Assembly (NCBI RefSeq): GCF_039414295.1
Contig: NZ_JBCITM010000017.1
Location: 1 to 64,000 of the forward strand
Length of the DNA: 64,000 nucleotides
Source of the DNA: Anoxynatronum sibiricum
Lineage (GTDB): Bacteria; Bacillota; Clostridia; Peptostreptococcales; Tindalliaceae
Direction: 5' to 3'
Below the pieces are notes generated by a model. That model did no database searches. It saw nothing but the letters and a program-made list of their open reading frames with translations, and was not told the origin of the DNA. The position numbers and the translations under genes were made by a program. Positions within the stretch are counted from its first letter, which is position 1. The number at the start of each line of letters is the position of its first letter. Positions 54,230-62,236 of the stretch are shown piece by piece.

Positions 54230-55870
54230 ATGAAACAACGAGTGTGCATTCTCTGTACTTCTGACCTCCACGGCCAGCTCATGCCATCCGGAAACCCTGT
54301 CGTGCAAACCGGCGAAACCCAGCCCCTCACCAGCCTGGCCCAGATTGCCACCCTCATCGAAGCCAAAAGGCAACAGGGTGACCCGGTGCTTTACATTGAT
54401 AACGGCGATGCCATTCAGGGATCAGCCCTGGTGCATGTTTATGGCAAAGACGGCCCTGCCAGTGGCCATCCCATGGTGGAAGCCCTGGCTCAACTGAAAT
54501 GCGACGGTGCCGTCATTGGAAACCATGAGTTCCACTATGGCCTTGAGACCCTGCAACAAGTGGTGGCTGAGTCCCCCTTCCCCTGGCTGTCGGCCAACTG
54601 CATTCACAGGGAAACCGGAGAACCGGCGGTGGGGTTGCCTTATATGATCCGAACGCTGGGATCGGTGACCGTGGCGGTCATCGGTCTCACCACCCGGGTT
54701 TTTCGACAAGTGGAAGAGCATCTCATTCTTGCCGATGAAATCGACACCCTGGCCCACTGGATCAAACACATTAAAACCAATCACCAGGTGGACGTGATGG
54801 TGGTCGCTTACCATGGTGGCACACAGCGGCACGAAGTCACAGGCGAGCCCCTGCCCAAACCGGAAGAAAACCGGGGACTGGAAATGCTGGCAACCTTCCC
54901 GGAGATTGACGTACTTCTCACCGGGCATCAGCATCGCCGCTTTGTTCAGAAGCTGGGAAAACAAGTGGTGGTGCAGCCAGGAGCCTTTGGAACAAGCCTG
55001 GGGGCAGTGACCCTGCACCTGAGCCGGGGAGCGGCGAATGACCCCTGGGCGGTGACATCTGTGGAAGCAGGCGTACTGACGGTTGATGATCCGGAAAGCC
55101 TGCAGCTGATGGGAATTGGGGAGCTTCCCGTTCCATCAGAGAGCAGCCTGGTTAAGCGGCTGGCTCCCTTTGAACAGCAGGCGCACCAATGGGAAACAGA
55201 GGTGGTTACCCTCTTGGCAAAGGCCTGCCCCATTGATGACCTGCTGACAGATATATGCATCAACGAACATCCCCTGGTGCAATGGATGCACGGAATTTTG
55301 ATGGAAAGAGGCAGTACAGAGATGTCGGTACTGTCGGTCTCCAACAGCTTGTTTAAAGGATTGAAAGCAGGTGCCGTGACCCGGGGTGACCTTCTCCGCT
55401 TTTTCCCCTTTCCCGACGACCTGTGGGTGGTGAAGATAAAGGGTGAAGCTATTTTGGCCATGTTGGAGACCGCCGCAACCATTTTTGAACCAGATGCCGC
55501 CAGCCCTGTGGGCTGCCGCATCAACGATGCCTGGCGAAGTCCCATGGTGCGCATCCATGACTACCAGTTGTGGAAAGGCATCGACTATACCTTTGACATT
55601 GACAAGCCCCCGGGCCGGCGACTGATTGCCTGCACTTTTCAGGGAAAGCCCCTTGATTTCGAAACCCTTTACACGGTGACCACCACTACTTTCATGGCTC
55701 ACCAAATGGCTTATACCCATGGCATCGACCCCTTCATCAAAGTGAAGCAGATCCCTGGCAATGTGCCGGATCTTCTGATGGAAGATGCGGCGAAAGATGG
55801 ATTGAATCAGGTGCAGGTGGTTCAAAACCGGCAGTTTCTCACGAAATTCAGGTCAGTTCATTTCGCTTAA
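54230..55870 (+). CDS. 5'-nucleotidase/2',3'-cyclic phosphodiesterase family metallophosphatase, leaderless
   Basis: This 546-residue enzyme has a metallophosphatase domain (about 1-270) with the metal motifs TSDLHGQ, DNGDAIQG, GNHEFHYG, YHGG and TGHQHR, and a C-terminal 5'-nucleotidase domain (about 310-540). UshA-type relatives are usually exported, but this start (MKQRVCILCTSDLHG) has no signal peptide. YunD of B. subtilis shows that leaderless forms exist. ATG 54230 lies 2 bases after the receptor stop. It probably hydrolyses an imported phosphorylated substrate in the cytoplasm. Confidence 0.9.
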   Translation: MKQRVCILCTSDLHGQLMPSGNPVVQTGETQPLTSLAQIATLIEAKRQQGDPVLYIDNGDAIQGSALVHVYGKDGPASGHPMVEALAQLKCDGAVIGNHEFHYGLETLQQVVAESPFPWLSANCIHRETGEPAVGLPYMIRTLGSVTVAVIGLTTRVFRQVEEHLILADEIDTLAHWIKHIKTNHQVDVMVVAYHGGTQRHEVTGEPLPKPEENRGLEMLATFPEIDVLLTGHQHRRFVQKLGKQVVVQPGAFGTSLGAVTLHLSRGAANDPWAVTSVEAGVLTVDDPESLQLMGIGELPVPSESSLVKRLAPFEQQAHQWETEVVTLLAKACPIDDLLTDICINEHPLVQWMHGILMERGSTEMSVLSVSNSLFKGLKAGAVTRGDLLRFFPFPDDLWVVKIKGEAILAMLETAATIFEPDAASPVGCRINDAWRSPMVRIHDYQLWKGIDYTFDIDKPPGRRLIACTFQGKPLDFETLYTVTTTTFMAHQMAYTHGIDPFIKVKQIPGNVPDLLMEDAAKDGLNQVQVVQNRQFLTKFRSVHFA

Positions 55871-56032
55871 TCAGGGAATCATTTAATCGGGCGAAACCAT
55901 AAGGCACCAGGTACGCCCCCACAAAACATCCAAAAGCATTCATCAGGTACCTGCCAAACATCTGCCAGGCATCAAGCAGGCACCTATGCTACCAAGACCA
56001 AGCACCTACCAAGCATCAAGGGAGGAAGTCAC

Positions 56033-57214
56033 ATGGCAAGTCTGGCACTGAAAAACGTGACCAAAAAATATGGCACCACAGTGGCGGTTCAAGATTTTTC
56101 CCTGGAGATTCAGGATCAGGAGTTCGTGGTTTTCGTCGGCCCCTCCGGCTGCGGTAAATCCACCACCCTGCGCATGATCGCCGGATTAGAGGAAATCACC
56201 GAAGGAGATGTGTATATAGGCGAAACCCGGGTGAACGAAAAAGCGCCCAAAGATCGAAACATCGCCATGGTATTCCAAAACTATGCCCTGTACCCCCACA
56301 TGACTGTCTATGAAAACATGGCCCTGGGATTGAAAAATAAACATATTGACAAAAAAGAAATTCATCGGCGCATCGAAGAAGCCGCCGGTATATTATCCCT
56401 TGAAGAGCTTTTAACCCGCAAGCCCAAAGAACTTTCCGGCGGCCAGCGGCAGCGGGTGGCCATCGGAAGAGCCATCGTGCGAAACCCCAGCGTCTTTTTA
56501 ATGGATGAACCCCTCTCCAATCTTGACGCCAAGCTGCGGGTGCGCATGCGGGCAGAAATCGGTGCCCTTCACAAACGCCTGCAAACCACCTTCATTTATG
56601 TGACCCATGATCAAATGGAAGCCATGACCCTGGGCGACCGGATTGTGGTGATGAACAACCGCACCATTCAACAAATCGGCACCCCCGACGAAATTTACGA
56701 TGCCCCCTGCAACCTGTTTGTGGCAGGGTTTGTCGGATCACCTGCCATGAATCTGCTGGGAGGAACCCTGATACAACAGCCTCACACGGTGGTTTTGCAA
56801 CTGGAGAACCAAGGGTTACCGTTGATTCCTGACTTGGGCAAAAAGCTTCTGGAGCAAGCGGGAAGCAGCGGGCGGGTGATTTGCGGTATTCGGCCGGAAC
56901 ATCTCATGCTGGAGGCCGCCGGTGTCGCATCAACATCCAGCCAGGAGCAGCATCACCAGGACCCACGCAGGCAAAGCGAAGGGAATTCGTCGTCAATAAC
57001 CGGTGAATTTGCCGGTATCTCAGGCCAGATCAGCCTCATGGAAAACATGGGACGAGAGATGGTGGTGCATTTGCAGTGGGGAACCGACCGGAACCTTGTC
57101 ATCGTGGGAAACCGGGAACTAACCTTTCAGGAGGGCCAGCAGGTGCGTTGTCAAATCAATATGGAGAAAGCCCATTTTTTTGATCCTGTCGCTGGAAAGC
57201 GACTGAAAATTTAA
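56033..57214 (+). CDS. ABC importer ATPase (MsmK/UgpC family)
   Basis: This 393-residue ATPase has Walker A GPSGCGKSTT, Q-loop VFQNYALYP, signature LSGGQRQRVAIGRA, Walker B FLMDEPLSNLDAKLR and switch THDQMEAM, then a C-terminal TOBE/MOP region (about 240-393). A Gln/His/Ser-rich insert lies near 300-325. It completes the importer, and a terminator follows. Confidence 0.95.
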   Translation: MASLALKNVTKKYGTTVAVQDFSLEIQDQEFVVFVGPSGCGKSTTLRMIAGLEEITEGDVYIGETRVNEKAPKDRNIAMVFQNYALYPHMTVYENMALGLKNKHIDKKEIHRRIEEAAGILSLEELLTRKPKELSGGQRQRVAIGRAIVRNPSVFLMDEPLSNLDAKLRVRMRAEIGALHKRLQTTFIYVTHDQMEAMTLGDRIVVMNNRTIQQIGTPDEIYDAPCNLFVAGFVGSPAMNLLGGTLIQQPHTVVLQLENQGLPLIPDLGKKLLEQAGSSGRVICGIRPEHLMLEAAGVASTSSQEQHHQDPRRQSEGNSSSITGEFAGISGQISLMENMGREMVVHLQWGTDRNLVIVGNRELTFQEGQQVRCQINMEKAHFFDPVAGKRLKI

Positions 57215-57231
57215 GGAATATTTCAAAGAGC

Positions 57232-57292
57232 AAAAGCCTGCAGGGAGCCTGTTTGATAAGCGAATCAAACAAGCGTCAATGCAGGCTTTTTC
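57232..57292 (+). terminator. Terminator after the Ugp/Mal-type operon
   Basis: AAAAGCCTGCA and TGCAGGCTTTT form the outer stem, and TGTTTGAT/ATCAAACA forms an inner stem. A short T run follows. Confidence 0.85.
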
Positions 57293-57341
57293 ATAAGGCA
57301 TTAGACGTTTCTGTCTTTTCTGAAAACTGTCCGATATTGGA

Positions 57342-57384
57342 TAGATTTGAATGATAATGATCATTATAATGAAAATGATATTCG
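57342..57384 (+). promoter_or_regulatory. Fur-type iron box over a TATAAT promoter
   Basis: The perfect 14-bp palindrome ATAATGATCATTAT (57354-57367) sits in TGATAATGATCATTATAATG, which fits the Fur consensus GATAATGATAATCATTATC closely. TATAAT (57365-57370) overlaps its right half, with TAGATT 17 bases upstream as a weak -35. Iron-dependent repression of the downstream cassette is the natural reading. Confidence 0.75.
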
Positions 57385-57546
57385 ATATCGATAGAAACGA
57401 CTGTGAGTCTCAGATTTCAATTATTCTCGACGAATATCTACCGATAAAAGAGATTTAGATAACATGTTTTATCAGGTTAAAGAGAAAGAGATGACAGAGC
57501 TGGTAGGTCCTGCGGGGGCCACGGCCTAATGAAAGGAACGAGGTAT

Positions 57547-58284
57547 ATGACAGAAAACACAACGAGCAATCGTCCCAAAGCCATTATTGTGGCGGGACCA
57601 CCGGCTACGGGAAAAACGGCAGTAATGCTGCATGTGGTGCAGAGCTTATTGAGGAACGAACAAAAAGTGGCGGTGGTTAAAGTAGACTGCCTGGAAACGG
57701 AAGACGATAAAAAGTATGCAGAGCTGGGTGTTCCAGTGGCAATTGGATTGAGCAATGATATATGCCCGGATCACTTCTATGCTGTGAATTTTGAAGAGAT
57801 GATTTCATGGGCAGAAGAAAAGGAATCTCAAATATTAGTTATTGAAACGGCAGGGTTGTGTCATCGCTGTGCGCCGGGTATAGACGGAGTACTGACCTTT
57901 TGTGTGGTGGATTGCCTGTCCAGCATCAAAACACCTCAAAAAGCAGGACCAGTCGTCACCACCTCAGACGTAGTCATTGTTACAAAGGGAGACATGGTGT
58001 CTCAGGCGGAACGAGAAGTTTTCAAAGCCAGAATCAGAGAAATAAATCCCAAGGCCCTGATTACTGAAGCTAACGGCTTGACGGGTAGTGGTTGTGAAGG
58101 GCTGGCGGCCATTGTTAATCAAGAATCGCCTCTGGAGGAGATCAGTGATTCACGGCTGCGCTATCCTATGCCTACGGCAATCTGTTCGTACTGCATGGGG
58201 GAAAAACGCCTTGGCAATAAGCATCAACACGGAGTGGTCTATAAGATGGATTTTAACACACGTGGAGGTGGGCTGTATGCTTAA
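57547..58284 (+). CDS. G3E-family GTPase (HypB/UreG/CobW-like) with Cys/His metal motifs
   Basis: This 245-residue P-loop GTPase has Walker A GPPATGKT (17-24), a switch region ETAGLCHRC (100-108) with a CxxC, a TKGD (146-149) base-recognition motif, and a C-terminal CSYC (213-216) with HQH (226-228). HypB, UreG and CobW use such GTPases to insert nickel or other metals into enzymes. The three Cys/His sites here suggest metal binding. The ATG at 57547 has AAAGGA 9 bases upstream. Its stop overlaps the next start by 8 bases. No hydrogenase, urease or cobalamin target is nearby, so the client is unknown. Confidence 0.8.
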   Translation: MTENTTSNRPKAIIVAGPPATGKTAVMLHVVQSLLRNEQKVAVVKVDCLETEDDKKYAELGVPVAIGLSNDICPDHFYAVNFEEMISWAEEKESQILVIETAGLCHRCAPGIDGVLTFCVVDCLSSIKTPQKAGPVVTTSDVVIVTKGDMVSQAEREVFKARIREINPKALITEANGLTGSGCEGLAAIVNQESPLEEISDSRLRYPMPTAICSYCMGEKRLGNKHQHGVVYKMDFNTRGGGLYA

Positions 58285-59047
58285 GGAAATAACAATACTT
58301 GGAGGATTTCAGAAAAACGGAGAACCTGAAGCAGTACGAGAGGTGAGCATTAAGGTTGGACAGGTATACAGCATTGTGGGATTTACTGGTTCGGGCAAGA
58401 GTCAGCTGATTAATGATATTGAGCAAATATCTCAAAGAGATTCAATTTCCAGGCGCCAAATTCTTCTTGATGGCAATGCGCCGGCAGACAATGCCATGGG
58501 CAGATACGAAAAGAATTTAGTGGCCCATCTTTCACAAAATATGAATTTTATTCTTGATATGAAAGTGAGAGAGTTTTTAATCATGCATGCGGGTTGCCGT
58601 GGCTTTCAAGAACCTGATAAAAAAGCAGATGAAGTGATTGAATGCGCGAATACCTTTGCAGGAGAAGCGATTAAGCCTGGCGAAAATTTGACCCGGCTGA
58701 GTGGCGGGCAGTCCCGATCATTGATGATCGCTGATGTTGCGATTAACGGAGATTCGCCGGTTGTGCTCATTGATGAAGTGGAAAACGCTGGGATACATCG
58801 ACTGAAAGCGATGGAAACACTAGCGGCACAAAAGAAGATTGTGCTGGTCGTGACGCATGATCCGTTACTGGCTTTGCTGGGTGAGAAGCGTATCATTATG
58901 GGCAATGGAGGAATGCAGCGTGTTCTTGAACTGGCATCAGAAGAAAAATCTGTGCGAGAGATGCTGGAGCAGATGGCAGGTGTCATTCAAACGGTGCAGG
59001 ATCAATTACGTCAGGGAGAAAGAGTGTCTGTATGTTCTCTAATGTGA
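58277..59047 (+). CDS. Free-standing ABC-type ATPase, no permease
   Basis: This 256-residue soluble ATPase has Walker A GFTGSGKS (35-42), signature LSGGQ (141-145), Walker B VVLIDEVENAG and H-loop THDPLLALL. The segment between Walker A and the signature is unlike importers: there is no clear EAA-contacting Q-loop. No membrane protein is encoded in the cassette, so transport is not the obvious role. GGAGGTGG lies before the ATG at 58277. Coupling to the GTPase suggests a joint chaperone or assembly function, which is inference. Confidence 0.8.
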   Translation: MLKEITILGGFQKNGEPEAVREVSIKVGQVYSIVGFTGSGKSQLINDIEQISQRDSISRRQILLDGNAPADNAMGRYEKNLVAHLSQNMNFILDMKVREFLIMHAGCRGFQEPDKKADEVIECANTFAGEAIKPGENLTRLSGGQSRSLMIADVAINGDSPVVLIDEVENAGIHRLKAMETLAAQKKIVLVVTHDPLLALLGEKRIIMGNGGMQRVLELASEEKSVREMLEQMAGVIQTVQDQLRQGERVSVCSLM

Positions 59048-59146
59048 GCGTCCATTTAATCGACCATCACCCGGCAAGGCAAAGCGTCAATGCAGCTTTC
59101 AGCAAAGTTGCAATAGCCTTAATAAATATTGGAGGGAGAATGAAGG

Positions 59147-60103
59147 ATGAACAATCAGCCTGTGAGTAAAGATATAAAAGTGTATTGGAACAATCCGGCA
59201 TGCCTTAACAAGGCGGTTAAAGAGAGATTGGATGCGAAAGAATCGGAGTGGAAGGTGAATAGTAGGGGAACCGTTCTTTTTGACTATTATGGATTAATTG
59301 AAGAGATGTTAATGGATGAGAGGCTTGAGCGGGATCTAAAGGAGGGAGGCATAGGGGCTGACATAGTTGTGAGCACAGACATGCAACTGTTTCATCGTAA
59401 GGACATGCTTTTGGGTAACCTGCATCTCTTTGAGTCGATTCAGGACTGGTTTCCAATTCGCTCTGAGTTTGCGGAGATGTCGCATCCCCAGGGCTATTTC
59501 CAGCCTTCGTTGCTTGTGCCTGTGGTCATTATAAAAAATGATGAAATGCTAAAAGAAACAGGAGAGATCCTTGGTTGGGAGGATTTACTGGATCCGGCGC
59601 TGGCGGGAAAAGTAGCAATAGCAAGCACAGACAAACCAGCCGGAAAGTCAGTTTTGAAAGGATTCTGGTATTTATATGGCGAGGAAGGCTTGATGAAAGC
59701 GAGGCATAACTTTAGCGTTTTAAGCAATCCCGCAGCGATATTTGATGCTGTGGATCGGGGAGAATATCCTTTAGGGATTGTTCCGTTGCTTTTCGCTACT
59801 GGTGCAGGCAAAAGTGGTCACGTTAGTCAAATTTGGCCTAAGGAGGGTCTCATGGTAATCGTTGCTTACGTCGCTGTGAGGACCGGAGCTGGGCTTGAAG
59901 CAAAGGAATTACTTATGGAGAGTCTTTATTCAGAAGAGTTGCAGCATTTATACAGTCAACGGGGATTTATGATCCCGGTTCATGACCGCGTTGAACCTAA
60001 ACAGGAATTGAAAGAGCAGAAGACGCGTTTCATATATCCCGACTGGGAGTGGGTTGAAAAGAACGATATGAATGTACTGGAACAAAACATGATCATATAC
60101 TAA
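59147..60103 (+). CDS. Leaderless solute-binding-fold protein (Fe3+/AfuA-type family)
   Basis: This 318-residue protein has the type II solute-binding fold pattern (IGADIVVSTDMQLFH, LLVPVVIIKNDEM, GKVAIASTDKPAGKSVLKGF, then GEYPLGIVPLLFATGAG), but it starts MNNQPVSKDIKVYWNN with no signal peptide or lipobox. It is therefore predicted to stay in the cytoplasm. AGGGAG and GAAGG lie upstream. It belongs to the Fur-box cassette with the GTPase and ABC ATPase. A cytoplasmic metal- or ligand-holding role is inferred. Confidence 0.78.
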   Translation: MNNQPVSKDIKVYWNNPACLNKAVKERLDAKESEWKVNSRGTVLFDYYGLIEEMLMDERLERDLKEGGIGADIVVSTDMQLFHRKDMLLGNLHLFESIQDWFPIRSEFAEMSHPQGYFQPSLLVPVVIIKNDEMLKETGEILGWEDLLDPALAGKVAIASTDKPAGKSVLKGFWYLYGEEGLMKARHNFSVLSNPAAIFDAVDRGEYPLGIVPLLFATGAGKSGHVSQIWPKEGLMVIVAYVAVRTGAGLEAKELLMESLYSEELQHLYSQRGFMIPVHDRVEPKQELKEQKTRFIYPDWEWVEKNDMNVLEQNMIIY

Positions 60104-60137
60104 CTCATTCCGGCTATTAATAGGTATTCATTCAATC

Positions 60138-60197
60138 AACCTCCGCATATGATTTTGTGCGCTTCGACAGCGCATATAAATTGTATGCGGAGGTTAT
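60138..60197 (+). terminator. Terminator after the GTPase/ABC/SBP cassette
   Basis: AACCTCCGCATA pairs with TATGCGGAGGTT around an inner GCGC stem. It can act on both strands. Confidence 0.75.
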
Positions 60198-60338
60198 TGT
60201 TGTTTCGAAGACTATTTGACGCTTCACAAAAAATACGCTCCTCTGGATTCTCGTCAACACCTAACGATCTCTATCTGCCTCAACCGGGGAGACGGAATGA
60301 GTGAAAGAGGGAGGGAAAAGAGTATGCAAAATATAAAT

Positions 60339-60375
60339 GATAATGATTGACAAAATCAATTAGATGGGGTAGAAT
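60339..60375 (+). promoter_or_regulatory. Fur-type iron box and promoter of the ArsR/siderophore operon
   Basis: TTGACA (60347-60352), a 17-base spacer and TAGAAT (60370-60375). GATAATGATTGACAAAATC (60339-60357) matches the 19-base Fur consensus at 14 positions and covers the -35. Confidence 0.7.
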
Positions 60376-60420
60376 TCTGTTTAAGTCATTGCTTAATCAA
60401 ATTAATTTGAGTCAAAGTCG

Positions 60421-60506
60421 AACTCAAAACCCACCAAACATCGCCAATGATTTCACCAAAAGTCACCAAACATTACCGAACATCACCAAACATCACCAAA
60501 CATCAA
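60421..60506. repeat. CACCAAACAT-type short repeats in a 5' leader
   Basis: Variants of ACCAAACATC recur about seven times with a spacing near 10-17 bases. The run is A/C-rich and lacks G, so the leader RNA should be unstructured. Confidence 0.75.
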
Positions 60507-60645
60507 GATGTTAACACCTCAGTACCGCATCATCAGCTGTCAATCTCAGTTCAAAAGCGCTGACGTTCAGGGAACTGAACCAGCCAGTGAAGCCGGTGCA
60601 GCCGTTGAAGTCAGTGAAGTCAGTGAAAGGAACGGAGCGGTACGC

Positions 60646-61020
60646 ATGGAATCCTTATTACGCACACTGAAAGCACTGGCAGATGAAACCCGGCTGAAAA
60701 TGGTGATCATGCTGCTGGAAAAAGATTACTGTGTCGGCGGCCTGGCGAGGCACTTGAACATCTCCAAGGCGGCAGTGTCCCAACATCTGAAGGTGCTGCG
60801 GGAAAGCGGCCTGGTGGTGGGTGAAAAAAGAAGCTATTATGTTTTTTATGCAGTGCAAAAAGAGCAGATCAACAGCATCTCCCGGGAACTGGAAGCCATC
60901 GCCCGCCAGGAATACCAGACGCTTTTCAAAAATCATGGCTGTCGCCACGATGGTTCCTGCGGCTACGGGGCCAACCTGACAGAAGACCATCATCAACCAA
61001 AGAAATGCGCAGGAGGATGA
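60646..61020 (+). CDS. ArsR-family metal-responsive regulator
   Basis: This 124-residue winged-helix regulator has TLKALADETRLKMVIMLLEK, then YCVGGLARHLNISKAAVSQH and the wing VVGEKRSYYVFYAV. A C-terminal Cys/His group (CRHDGSC, HH, and a late Cys) may bind metal. The ATG at 60646 is preferred because GGAG lies 8 bases upstream and the domain begins right after it. It heads a siderophore-type importer operon behind a Fur-like promoter, so two metal regulators seem to converge here. Confidence 0.88.
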   Translation: MESLLRTLKALADETRLKMVIMLLEKDYCVGGLARHLNISKAAVSQHLKVLRESGLVVGEKRSYYVFYAVQKEQINSISRELEAIARQEYQTLFKNHGCRHDGSCGYGANLTEDHHQPKKCAGG

Positions 61021-61023
61021 GCC

Positions 61024-61203
61024 ATGGCGGTGAACAATGAAATGGTGTTGACAAAAATCCAGGAGCTCTATCAGTCGCTGTATGAGCATGACGGTTTCAG
61101 CGAAATGAAAATTGAAATGCGCTTTCTGAAAAAAGGCCAGAAAGAAATTATTCTTCACTGTGGCAAACAATATCGATATGTGGTTGACTGGCCGGAAAAA
61201 TAA
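61024..61203 (+). CDS. Small 59-residue protein in the siderophore operon
   Basis: MAVNNEMVLTKIQELYQSLY begins this short acidic-basic protein; it ends YRYVVDWPEK. It has one Cys (LHCGKQ) and His nearby. AGGAGG is 7 bases upstream and its ATG is 3 bases after the ArsR stop. I do not recognise the family. Position suggests co-expression with the importer. Confidence 0.75.
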   Translation: MAVNNEMVLTKIQELYQSLYEHDGFSEMKIEMRFLKKGQKEIILHCGKQYRYVVDWPEK

Positions 61204-61303
61204 GCGGCCGGAAGGCGGTTCTGTGAGTGAACCCTTCCATGAGGCGATGCGAAAAAGCATTGTCATCAGGAGGGTTCTTTTTTGTGGAGGAGGGAAGGAT
61301 AAC

Positions 61304-62113
61304 ATGCTGGAAGTTCATCAGTTGGACTTTGCCTATGGAAAAAAGCGGGTGCTGCATCAAATCGATCTGCAGGCACAGCCGGGAGAAGTGATCTCCCTTT
61401 TGGGGCCCAATGGTTCGGGGAAATCCACCCTGCTGCGTAACCTGGCGGGGCTGTTGAAGCCTGATGCCGGCACCATTACCCTGCGGGGGGATCCCCTGAA
61501 AAAACTGGGGCGTCGGGAAATCGCCCGGCAGCTCAGCTTTCTTCCCCAGGGGCAGGAACCTGTACAGCACATGAACGTGTGGGAGTTGGTGGCCAGAGGC
61601 CGAAGCCCCCATCAAAGAGCCGGTTGGATGATGAATAGTCAAGACAGGGAAACCGTTCAATGGGCGCTGGACTACATGGCCCTCTCCCACCTGGCCCATA
61701 GGAACGTGGCCGACCTTTCCGGCGGCGAACGTCAACGGGCGTGGATCGCCATGGTGCTGGCCCAGGATACCCAGCTGGTCTTGCTGGACGAGCCGGTCAC
61801 TTATCTGGATATTAAACACCAGTGGGATGTCTTGGAGGTGATTCAGGATCTGAAGGATTCTTTTCATAAAACCGTCATCACCGTTTTTCATGACCTGAAC
61901 CACGCCATGGCCGTTTCAGACCGGGTGTATCTGTTGCGGCAGGGAGAGGTTTTTGCCCAGGGACCGCCAGAAACAGTGATTACCCACAGCGCCATGCATG
62001 ATGCTTATGGCATACATGCCCAGGTGTGCCGGGTGCAGCACTGCTGTCACCCGGTGGTGGTACCCGCGGGCATCAAGCCCGGAAAATGCCGCCGAAACAA
62101 GGCGGCCGGGTAG
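61304..62113 (+). CDS. ABC importer ATPase (FecE/BtuD family)
   Basis: This 269-residue ATPase has Walker A GPNGSGKSTLL, signature LSGGERQRAWIAM, Walker B LVLLDEPVTYLD and switch FHDLNHA. It belongs to the iron-siderophore, heme and vitamin B12 class. The C-terminus is Cys/His-rich (VQHCCHPVV). ATG 61304 has GGAGGAGGG upstream; a longer frame from 61160 has no site. It works with the receptor and FecCD permease that follow. Confidence 0.93.
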   Translation: MLEVHQLDFAYGKKRVLHQIDLQAQPGEVISLLGPNGSGKSTLLRNLAGLLKPDAGTITLRGDPLKKLGRREIARQLSFLPQGQEPVQHMNVWELVARGRSPHQRAGWMMNSQDRETVQWALDYMALSHLAHRNVADLSGGERQRAWIAMVLAQDTQLVLLDEPVTYLDIKHQWDVLEVIQDLKDSFHKTVITVFHDLNHAMAVSDRVYLLRQGEVFAQGPPETVITHSAMHDAYGIHAQVCRVQHCCHPVVVPAGIKPGKCRRNKAAG

Positions 62114-62236
62114 AACAAGCAATGGAACACAGCAGAACACAGCCAGTATCATCGAAAACACTGATTGAATCCATAACCGAGAACTGATAACTGAAAGCTG
62201 ATAACCAAGAATCGATAACCGAACGGAGGAAATGAC

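Larger units (their letters stand above)
57215..57546. other. Intergenic region with terminator, Fur box and leader
   Basis: It contains the terminator at 57232-57292, the Fur-like box and promoter at 57342-57384, and a 12-codon frame (MTELVGPAGATA, 57491-57529) whose stop overlaps an ATG (TAATG). No other gene is seen. Confidence 0.6.
60104..60645. other. Intergenic region and long leader before the ArsR gene
   Basis: It contains the terminator at 60138-60197, the Fur-like promoter at 60339-60375, and CACCAAACAT-type repeats at about 60421-60506. A frame from 60508 runs into the ArsR gene without a ribosome site and is not taken as its start. Confidence 0.6.

Noticed and set aside
57547..58284. 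Annotation as HypB (hydrogenase nickel insertion)
   Set aside because: There are no hyp or hydrogenase genes nearby, and the Cys/His motifs are placed differently from HypB.
60508..60645. N-terminal extension of the ArsR protein from 60508
   Set aside because: The segment has no ribosome site, overlaps the repeat leader and is not part of the ArsR fold.
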